Source: UBA8524 sp964215915
GTDB taxonomy: Bacteria > Bacteroidota > Bacteroidia > UBA8524
Reading direction: 5' to 3'
DNA: 64,000 bases
Assembly (NCBI GenBank): GCA_964215915.1
Contig: CAXPEB010000066.1
Location: 38,915-102,914, forward strand
Below, piece by piece: positions 8,501 to 17,100 of this stretch. Below the pieces are notes generated by a model. The model searched no databases. It saw only the letters and a list, made by a program, of their open reading frames with translations, and was not told the origin of the DNA. The position numbers and the translations under genes are program-made. The stretch's first letter is position 1; every line of letters starts with the position of its first letter.

Positions 8501-11059
8501 ACTCCATTGCATACCGGAGCCGGATTTACCGGAACCATTGTACCTACCGACCTTACCGCTTCTACCGGTAAAATGTATGTACAGTTTGTAAGCAATTCTA
8601 CCTCAACACGTTCAGGATTCGAAGCTTCCTGGACTTCAGTAAGTAAGAGCTTTAATGCCCCTGTGGCAGCCTTCCGTGCACCGGATACGCTTTATACCGG
8701 TACTGATTTTACCTTTATCAGTAACTCTACCGGTACCGATCCGGAAATCTCCTGGGACTTTAACGGTGATGATATTACCGATGCCATGGGTGAAATAGCG
8801 AGTTACCAGTTCAATAACCCGGGAACATACCTGGTGCGTTTGGAAATTGAAGATTGCGGCGGTATAGACGGCGCCCTCAAATCAATTGTGGTAATTGACC
8901 CCAATGCGAAACCCGATCCTGATTTTGTGAGCGATGTACGGACAATCGTACCGGGACAAACGGTTCGTTTCTATGACCGCTCAACTCAAGCGCCTCAAAA
9001 CTGGCAGTGGAAAATCACTCCGGGAACCATCACGTATAAAAATGGTACGGATGAATACTCTCAAAACCCGATCATCTCTTTTAATCAGGTTGGTAACTAC
9101 GATGTGAAACTTATCGCAACCAATGCTTTTGGAACCGATAGTGTGCTGAAGACTTCTGCCATCAACGTAGTGGAATACTGCTTCCCGGGAGCCGGACTTA
9201 ATACGGACCTTGGAATTACCCGTGTGACTTTTGCCGGTATTGATAATGTATCGGTAATCGGACCGCAAACGTATTCCGATTATTCAACCAGCGTAAAATC
9301 TGCAGCCGTTCAAAAAGGTACCAAATACCCGATCACCATCCTGCGTGCTACCAATAATGAGGATATGTCACGTAAGGTATGGATTGATTATAACGGTGAC
9401 GGAGTATTCTCCGCTAATGAAGAAGTCGCTGGTCATGTAGCAGATAAATCCATCAGCTGGACGGATTCCATCGCTATACCGACAACAGTATCGGAAGGTT
9501 CTACACGGATGCGTATCGGAACCAGTTACGGAATTACCAATAACAGCCCATGCGGCGTGAATCCTTACGGGGAGTTTGAAGACTATACCATCACCATTTA
9601 TGAAAACCTCACCCGTCCGGTGATTACACTCATCGGCTCTGAAGTGGTGAATATCGAAGTGGGTCAGTCTTATTCTGACTCAGGAGCCACCGCTACGGAT
9701 GATCTCGACGGTAACCTGACTGCCAACCTGATTAGCAGCACCAACCTGAACACCCAAGTGGTAGGTACTTATTATTACCGCTACAGTGTAACAGACAACA
9801 ACGGTAACAGTGCTGAAGAAACACGTATCATTAATGTAACACCTGATATCACTCCTCCTCAAATCACCCTGTTGGGCAACAACCCCTTCAATGTGGTATT
9901 GGGTAGCCAGTTTGTAGATCCGGGTGCTACCGCCGTGGATAATCTTGACGGTGTAATTACTTCCCGCATCCAGGTAACCGGTTTTGTGAACAGTTTCCAG
10001 ATCGGACAGTACACCCTGACTTACAGTGTGAGCGATTTGGCAGGTAACCTTACCACCGATCAGCGTACAGTGATCGTGGGAGATACCACACTTCCGAATA
10101 TCTACCTGAAAGGCGCGGATACCGTATACATCGCTCTTGGCGCTGCGTACAATGATCCGGGTGCTATCGTGATCGACAATGGCTCTGCCAACCTACCGTA
10201 TAATGTTGACCTGAGTGTTATCGATAATACCGTGGTAGGTGACTATACATTGACCTATACAGCTACTGATAGTTCAGGTAACCAAGCTCTTCCGGTTTAC
10301 CGTGTAGTAGGAGTACGTGACATTACTGCTCCTATGCTGACCCTTCTGGGAGACACGGTTCGTATGGAAGTACATACCTTCTATAATGAGCCGGGTTATC
10401 TGGTAAGTGATAACTACGATGCAACTGTACCGGTTGTGATTTCCGGATCGGTAGATACGGCGCATACCGGCCTCTACCTCCTGATCTACAGTGCAACCGA
10501 TGCCGGTGGTAACAGCTCCGCCGTGCGCTACCGGATTGTGCAGGTTATGGATACAAAAGCACCGGTTATCGAACTGAATGGCGATAAGATACTTACCCTT
10601 TGCCGCTGGGAGAAATACACAGATCCCGGTTATGTGGTAACCGACAACTACGATCAAAATATCGAAGTGGAAGTGGAAAGCAACCTGAACACCAGCTGGG
10701 AAGGTCTGTATTCTATCCGCTACACTGCTGAGGATGAAGCCGGCAACAAAGCTCTTGCCCAGGAACGCCTGATCCGTGTGATTGCCTGTGTAACAGGTAT
10801 AGACGATCAGGAAGACATGAAGCTGAGCCTGTATCCGAACCCAAGCACGGGTGAAGTTCACCTCAGATCTGAGACCGGATTCCGGTCTGAGCCGGAGATC
10901 CTGATCACCGATGCTCAAGGCAAAACGGTCAACTTCCACAGCGAAAAAACTTCCGATGAGGTCCATATCGACCTTGGAAATAGTGCTCCCGGAATCTATT
11001 TCGTTCGCGTTAATCTGAACGGAAACCTAAGCACATTTAAGATTCAACTTACACGTTGA
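5501..11059 (+). CDS. Giant secreted modular surface protein, beta-helix head, T9SS type A sorting domain
   Basis: 1852 residues with a signal peptide ending near residue 41 (YAVNAQ). Domains in order: GEVED (about 112-185, YIDWNQD to EVEDYTF), a CARDB-like segment (190-300), a right-handed parallel beta-helix (300-750), two PKD-like domains (767-930), CUB (934-1047), two more PKD-like domains (1052-1225), a second GEVED (1227-1368), five DUF5011/HYR-like Ig repeats (1372-1760, each with a DPGA/DSGAT turn), and a type A T9SS sorting domain (about 1773-1852, LYPNPSTGEV and GIYFVRV). The family pattern means export by T9SS and attachment at, or release from, the cell surface. An adhesive or polysaccharide-binding role is inference. 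A second ATG at 5519 is an equally possible start. Confidence 0.88.
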   Translation: MIINLEMERRLLSFWQITRRRFKVPLTFMVLMAFGYAVNAQSYCTPTVTNQAYYYMGIVQFNMGAISNNTGQPNPNTYYNDYSGTFSAAFQAGDYVSYSVLMGQSNNTQVTIYIDWNQDRVFSQSELMSNTGSVNASNWYNGGFQLPASQREGVYRMRVVGDYGSAPANSPCHLNYTGEVEDYTFVVRSNSLDVVANDAPLKLEMGSNIITTAIGNVSPSTTVTSCEIGYRLDNGTVTTQNISGVNLSPLTATPVNFSTPLNISTPGVYTLKIWARNPNGTGAGIDDNDTIYRTLDVCYSLSGNYTINPSGSGPTNFTSFAAAIAKLHTCGVSGPVRFTVSPGTYNEQLEINSIDGASASNPVIFDGVNAASRTLSYNSTDANNRHVIRFNGASFVEFRNLTINATGSSYGWAVHMYSNTHNIRLAKNIIRTWDYNTTTGSTNFIPVVLANSATSYTFGLQNTYDIEIDSNTIQGGYIGVSCYGSGSNSGVYEVKVRNNRIENFYYFGTYMGNCANMQVEHNRISQRTSTTTGGYGIYMSGVYASGSYQTRVVENIIERSYQYGIYLNSVDNNSLRGLVANNITGQGLINVNAYGIYSGNSDNIDYWHNTILNPSATTNTDAAALFLNNSSGSDVRNNIFYANSVGATAYALHVSNASQISVLDYNNYYKVGADKSSPIIKIENDLFSANDLKGGGGFNTNSVSEAPLFLSQTDYHLSSIAASPFGEGSLGLTKDVDGNARCSLFPTIGADESTFISANNPQIFVDDTVFVDAPTRFFNSAAPGEPKKHSWDVNNGAATFSTLHITYTFNQAGTYAVKLETESCQGVATDTKQVIAVVPVVPPVSDFISSANNVDQGYTLNLVDQSTGGPSSWVWTITPAAGVQFTNGNTVQNPEVVFTETGSYEVCLTASNSAGQGNQICKTDYIQVTEANNMCASNKVSKTSSGKLFDAGGRFGDYSNGSNCGFLIDPCASSVTLSFTSFNVDLGDYLRVYDGSDANGTPLHTGAGFTGTIVPTDLTASTGKMYVQFVSNSTSTRSGFEASWTSVSKSFNAPVAAFRAPDTLYTGTDFTFISNSTGTDPEISWDFNGDDITDAMGEIASYQFNNPGTYLVRLEIEDCGGIDGALKSIVVIDPNAKPDPDFVSDVRTIVPGQTVRFYDRSTQAPQNWQWKITPGTITYKNGTDEYSQNPIISFNQVGNYDVKLIATNAFGTDSVLKTSAINVVEYCFPGAGLNTDLGITRVTFAGIDNVSVIGPQTYSDYSTSVKSAAVQKGTKYPITILRATNNEDMSRKVWIDYNGDGVFSANEEVAGHVADKSISWTDSIAIPTTVSEGSTRMRIGTSYGITNNSPCGVNPYGEFEDYTITIYENLTRPVITLIGSEVVNIEVGQSYSDSGATATDDLDGNLTANLISSTNLNTQVVGTYYYRYSVTDNNGNSAEETRIINVTPDITPPQITLLGNNPFNVVLGSQFVDPGATAVDNLDGVITSRIQVTGFVNSFQIGQYTLTYSVSDLAGNLTTDQRTVIVGDTTLPNIYLKGADTVYIALGAAYNDPGAIVIDNGSANLPYNVDLSVIDNTVVGDYTLTYTATDSSGNQALPVYRVVGVRDITAPMLTLLGDTVRMEVHTFYNEPGYLVSDNYDATVPVVISGSVDTAHTGLYLLIYSATDAGGNSSAVRYRIVQVMDTKAPVIELNGDKILTLCRWEKYTDPGYVVTDNYDQNIEVEVESNLNTSWEGLYSIRYTAEDEAGNKALAQERLIRVIACVTGIDDQEDMKLSLYPNPSTGEVHLRSETGFRSEPEILITDAQGKTVNFHSEKTSDEVHIDLGNSAPGIYFVRVNLNGNLSTFKIQLTR

Positions 11060-11072
11060 GATTTGGTTTGGC

Positions 11073-11105
11073 AGGCTGGCGGACTTCGGTCCGCCGGCCT
11101 CTTTT
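11073..11105 (+). terminator. Strong UUCG-tetraloop terminator
   Basis: A 12-bp stem AGGCTGGCGGAC / GTCCGCCGGCCT with one T-G pair and a TTCG loop (11085-11088), followed by CTTTT. It starts 14 bases after the stop of the preceding surface-protein gene. Confidence 0.88.
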
Positions 11106-11121
11106 AAAGTGTAGACATTCA

Positions 11122-14100
11122 ATGAAAAACAAATACCCAAAACACATGAAAGCCAGAGTTTTATTACAAAGCCTGTTCTTTCTTATTGCCCTAACGGCAG
11201 GGCCATGGGCAAGAGGACAATCCTATTGTACGCCTTCCTTCACCAATTTGAATTCCTACAACTGCGGTATCAGTGCCCTTACCATGGGGTCTCTGTACAA
11301 CAGTACAGGAACGAACTATCAGCAACCTTACACTGATTTTTCTGCTTCCATGTTTGTCAGCTACACCGCTGGAGCTACCGTGAATTATTCGGTGCTTGCC
11401 GGGCCAAGTAACTCGACAAACGTTGCGGTGTACATTGATTGGAACAACGATTACAACTTCTCGGCTTCCGAGAAAATGGATGAATCCGGTCAGTTTAACT
11501 CAAACAGCACCTACAACGGTTCATTCGATGTGCCCATTACCCAAACCCCCGGTGTTTACCGGATGCGGGTTGCCGGTGATATCGGGTTCATTTCTCCTCC
11601 CGGACCTTGTAGTATGACTTATTCCGGAGATGTGGAGGACTACAGCTTTGTGGTTCTGAACAACTCTCTGGATGTTATGGCCATCGATGCCAATAAAACG
11701 CTGAATATCGGTAACAATACCATTTCACTGACTTTTGCTAACGTAACCCAGGGAACAACGGTAAATACCGTTGACATCGGTTATAGCCTGAATAACGGGA
11801 CTCCTGTTACCCAATCCCTGAGCAGCCTTGGGCTGACGCAGGGTGGTATTCAATCGGTAAATTTCAGCCAACTGCTGAATATCTCTACTCCGGGTATCTA
11901 TACCCTGAAGGTGTGGGTGCGTAACCCTAACGGACAGGGTGGAGGTATCAATACCAATGATACCATTACCCGGGTTATCCAGGCCTGTTACCCCCTGAAT
12001 GGTACGTATACCATTGACCCAAATGGTTCAGGTGGATCCAACTTCACCACATTTGAAGATGCGGTTAGTCAACTGATCACCTGCGGGGTGAATGGCCCTG
12101 TGGATTTCCAGATTGCTTCCGGCACTTATGCCGAGCAGATCAGTATCCCGGAAATTTCCGGTGCTTCTTCCACCAATACGATTCGTTTCGTAGGTGCCGG
12201 AAGAAGTTCAACCACGCTTACCTATGCCAATCAGGATAATGATAAACGGCACACGCTGCAATTCAACGGAGCTTCTTATATCTCTTTTGAAAACATGACG
12301 ATCCGCTCCACAAACGGTTCGTTTGGCTGGACTGTGCATCTGACCGGTTCCGGCGGGGTGCATGACATCAAACTGAGAAAGCTGGATATTCTTTGTGACG
12401 GAGGAGGAACCAGTACCACCAATAATAATTTTATCGGGGTGGCATTCTCTGCTTCTTCATCCAACAATACCTCTAACGTACTGGCATACAACAACCTTGT
12501 GGATAGTTGTTTGATTACCGGTGGTTATTGCGGAATTTCCTTCTATGGGGTAACCAGCAATAACTCCAACTACGGAAACTACTTCACGAACAATACTATC
12601 CAGGACGCCTATTACTACGGGATCTATACCGGCTATCTCCATGAGATGAAAATCATGGGCAATGTGATTACCCCGAGAACTACCGGTAATACAACTACAA
12701 ACTCACAAGGTATCTACTCTGCAAATAGCAGTAACAGTTACCCACTTCTGCATGAAATCAGCGGAAACCGCATATATAACTGCGGTACTTATGGCATCTA
12801 CCTTACTTCTTCAAGTGGTTCGGTGGGTTCCCGCGGTGTGATCAAAAACAACATGATCGGTGGGGACTTCCGCAGTACTTCCAATAACTACGGTATCTAC
12901 ATGAATTACAGTTACTGGTGGAATGTGTACAACAACTCCATTAACATGAATTCTAACCCGAGTGGAGATAATGTTGGCTTCTATACTACCAATAACTCCA
13001 ACCAGTTCAACCTGGATGTGCGGAATAACATGATTCAGGTAACAGGTACTTCAGGGAATTTACTGGCGCTTTTTGCCTCTGATGCAACCGTATTCTCCAA
13101 CCTTGACTACAATAACTATGTGGTTAAGAACGGACCTAACCTGATCAATATCGGTCAGTCTCTGAGCGCGGCGAACTTCAAAGGAGCGTATTCTTTTAAC
13201 AGCAATTCCTTTTCTATTGAGTCTCCGTTCCAGAGCAGCACGAACCTGAGATATTCTAACGGTTGTGTAACCGGTATCCAGCTTGCAGAAGTAACTAAGG
13301 ATATCGATGGGGACACCCGTACCTCCACTCCGAATGTGGGTGCCGATGAGTTTATCAATGCCTCTACCAATGACATTGGTATATTGAGCATCGTTTCACC
13401 TTCCACCCAGGTTTCTCCAGGGGCTCAGGATGTGGTGGTTCGTCTGAAAAACTTCGGAACCAATACCATCACTTCCGCACAGATTTCCTATATGCATAAC
13501 GGAGGAACTCCTGTAACGATTTCCTGGTCAGGTGTTCTGTTACCCTGCGGTGAGGTGGATATTACTTTCACCGGAAGCAATCAGGTAACCATTGTTGCGG
13601 GTATCAATAATATCCATGCATACACAACACTTCCTAACGGTGCTGCCGATAACTTCCCGGGTAATGACGGAACGGAAACACAGGTTTGTCCTGCCATGAG
13701 CGGAAACTTTACCATTGATCAGAACGGATCCGGTGGTAGTAACTTCAAAAGCTTCAAAGCGGCAGTAGATGCCCTTTCCTGTTCCGGTCTTAATGGCCCG
13801 GTTTATTTTAGCGTTGCAGCCGGTAATTACAACGAGCAAATTGAAATCCGCAATATCCAGGGATCGTCTTCTGTTAACACGATCACTTTTGACGGAGGCG
13901 ACGGTAATGCGGCCAGCCGTGTTCTGACATTCTCCAATGCGCAGAACACCAATCGCCATACCTTGCTTTTGGACAATGTTAAGTATCTGACGCTTAGAAA
14001 TATCAGTGTTCTGGGCCAAAGCCCCAACTATGGCTGGGTTATCCACCTGTTTGGAAACGGTAACGAGAACATCAGTATCGAAAATTGCCGTGTAGGTTTG

Positions 14101-17100
14101 TCCGGTTCACCGGCAAGCTCCACCAGCAGCAACTTCATTCCTATCGTTGCATGTAACAACAGCACCTCGCAGTATAACAATGCGACGTTCAAGAACATCA
14201 CGGTTGATAGTTGTGAGATCCTGCGCGGATATTTCGGAATATTCTTCTACGGTAACAACAACAGCAACAACACAGACATTTTTGTTACCAATAACTATTT
14301 CGATCAGCCTTATTACTATGGCTACTACCATTACTACACCAATGCGGTAAAGGTTGAAAACAATGTGGTAAGAATGCGTCCCGGGAATACCAATAGCTAC
14401 GGGTTCTACATGACCAGTACATATGCTACCGGTTCTTCCTTTACCAGCTTTGCCAACAACATCATTACCAATGCCGGTCGTTATGGTATCTACCTGTCCT
14501 CAGTTGATAATAACAGCTCATCCAAAAAAGGGGAGATCGTAAACAACATGATCGGAGGTGGTTTTACCCATTCTTCAAGTGTTGGTCTGTACATGTCTTC
14601 TTGCGATGCCTGGAACATTTATCATAACAGCATCAACATCGATTACAGGATTACCTCTTCTACTTCAGCAGCCTGGTACGCCAGCAGTTGTACGCAGTTG
14701 GATGCAAGGAACAACGTTTTTGCGTTGACCAATCCTTCACAAAACAGCGGTTCGGTATTCCCGGTATATATGAACGGAAGCTCCGGACTTGTATGTGATT
14801 ATAACAACTACTACAAGCCTGGATCTACCAGCAACTTTATCCGGATTAACGGATCGAACTACAATGCCAGCAACTTCATCGGTGGCGGAGGATTTAACAA
14901 CAATTCTTATTTCCGCTATCCGGAGTTCATCAGTTCAATGGATCTGCACTCCAATAATGGTTGTTTGATCGGAACACAGCTTGCTTCCGTAACAAAGGAT
15001 ATCGATGGCGATAACCGCCCATCTAACCCAAGCCTGGGTGCCGATGAGGGGTATAGCCTTGATGCCAATGTCAGTGCAATCATCGCTCCTTCCGGAACTA
15101 CTGTTACCGGCACACAGGATGTGATTTACAGAGTGAAGAATGGCGGCAAAACCACCATCACTTCCTTTACGGCCTACTACTCCATTAACGGTGGCGCGCC
15201 GGTAAGTCAAAACTGGACTGGCACCATGGATCCTTGTGATTCCGTGACCATCACCTTTACCGGTGGACAAGCTGCAGCCATCCCGAACAGCGGTGTGGTT
15301 ACACTGGCTGCCTACATCGGCGGTGTAAACGGAGGTAATGACGACAACCAGTTGAATGACTCCACTTCCAACGCTTATTGCAACGGTCCGATGAGCGGTG
15401 TTTACACCGTAATTCCGGGTAATGCGGCTAACCGTAACTTCCCTGATCTGGCCACAGTAATGAATGTGCTCAACTCTTGTGGTATGAGTGGCGATGTGGA
15501 ACTGCAAATTGGCACCGGAGTATTCCAAAACCAGGTTCTGCTTGACCCCAACCAGATCAGTGGTTTGGCTAGTTACCGCCTGTCCTTCATCGGGGTTGAT
15601 TCTGCCAGTTCAATCATTACCTACAACAGCGGAGGATATACAGTACGGCTTAACGGTGCAGACAATGTAACCTTCCGCAACCTGGGTATTCATAACACAG
15701 GTACCAGCAGTGCCTTTGCGGTTCACCTGACCAATGGTGCGGATAACAACCTGTTTGAGCATTGTCATATCTCTGCTCCCTCGGTTTCCAATACTTCCGT
15801 AATCGCATTCGGAATTATGGGACCGAGCTATACCAATACCGGTCAGATCTGGGGTCAGAACAACACCCTGCAGGATAGCCGTATAGAAGGCGGTTACCGT
15901 ACCGTACATATCTACGGATCAGGTAACTCCAGCCTGCTTGCGCCAAGCAACCGCGTACTTCGCAACTACATTGTTGACGGATACAACTATAGTGTTTACT
16001 TCTACTTCCAGTCTTCACCGGAATTAGTTGACAACTATATTACCGCTCCCTCAACGGCTTCTGCGGTTAGCTACTACAGTTACTGCGAATCCATTAAAGT
16101 TGAGCGGAACTTCATTTATGGAGCAAACCAGTATGGTCTCTACCTGACACAGTGTAACCCCAGTACCAGTTACCCAACCGGTGTGGTTACCAATAACATG
16201 ATCGGTGGGCAGAGCAACACAGGTACTCCTTATGGTATTTACACCATCAATACCTACAACATGAACTTCTTCCACAACTCGATCTATATGAACGGTAACG
16301 GAAATACTTCCCGTGCCTTCTATCAGAGTAACGGATCAGGTAACCAGTTGGTGAACAATATCTTTGTAAGTGATGCTCCGAACGGGCATGCCATGTACTT
16401 GAACTCCAACAACGCGTTCAATACCGTGGATTACAACATACTCTACTCAGCCTCTGCCAACCTGGCTTATACCTGGGGGACAACGTTCTATGACATGGCT
16501 TCTCTGCAAGCCTCGAACGCTAACTTCAACGTAAATTCCCTGTCTCAGTTCCCGAACTTCATCAATGTAGCGGGTGTAGAACCTAACCTGCACCTTACCA
16601 GTGATGTAGCTGCTCCGCAGGGTGATAATACCCTGGGTGTAAATGTGGACATTGACAATGATAGCCGTTGCCCGGTTTCCAAAACCATTGGGGCGGATGA
16701 GTCCGAGTACATTGATGCCGTGACCATTCGTTTCACCATGTCCGATACCGTATTCGTGAACGCTCCCTTTACCGCTATCAATGCGGATATCCCGGGAAGC
16801 CTGCGTAGCTACGAATGGGACTTCGGTAACGACGGATCCATTGATGCGACCACGTTCAACGCTACTTATGCCTTTAACACCACCGGTGTTAAAGAAGTAA
16901 AACTGAAAAGTTCTTCCTGTAACGGTGCAGACAGTCTGATTCTGACTGTTGTCGTGATCAACCCGACCGCCATCCCGCAGGCTGACTTTATCTCTGATAA
17001 ATACACCCTGGCTCCGTTTGAGACCATGAAGTTGCAGGATCTCAGTACCAACGGACCTACCGCCTGGACCTGGAGCATTACACCTAACCCGAACGGATTG

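Noticed and set aside
11056..11121. Upstream TTG extension of the 2968-residue surface protein
   Set aside because: It would start inside the previous gene's stop and run through a strong terminator; the signal peptide fits ATG 11122 or 11146.
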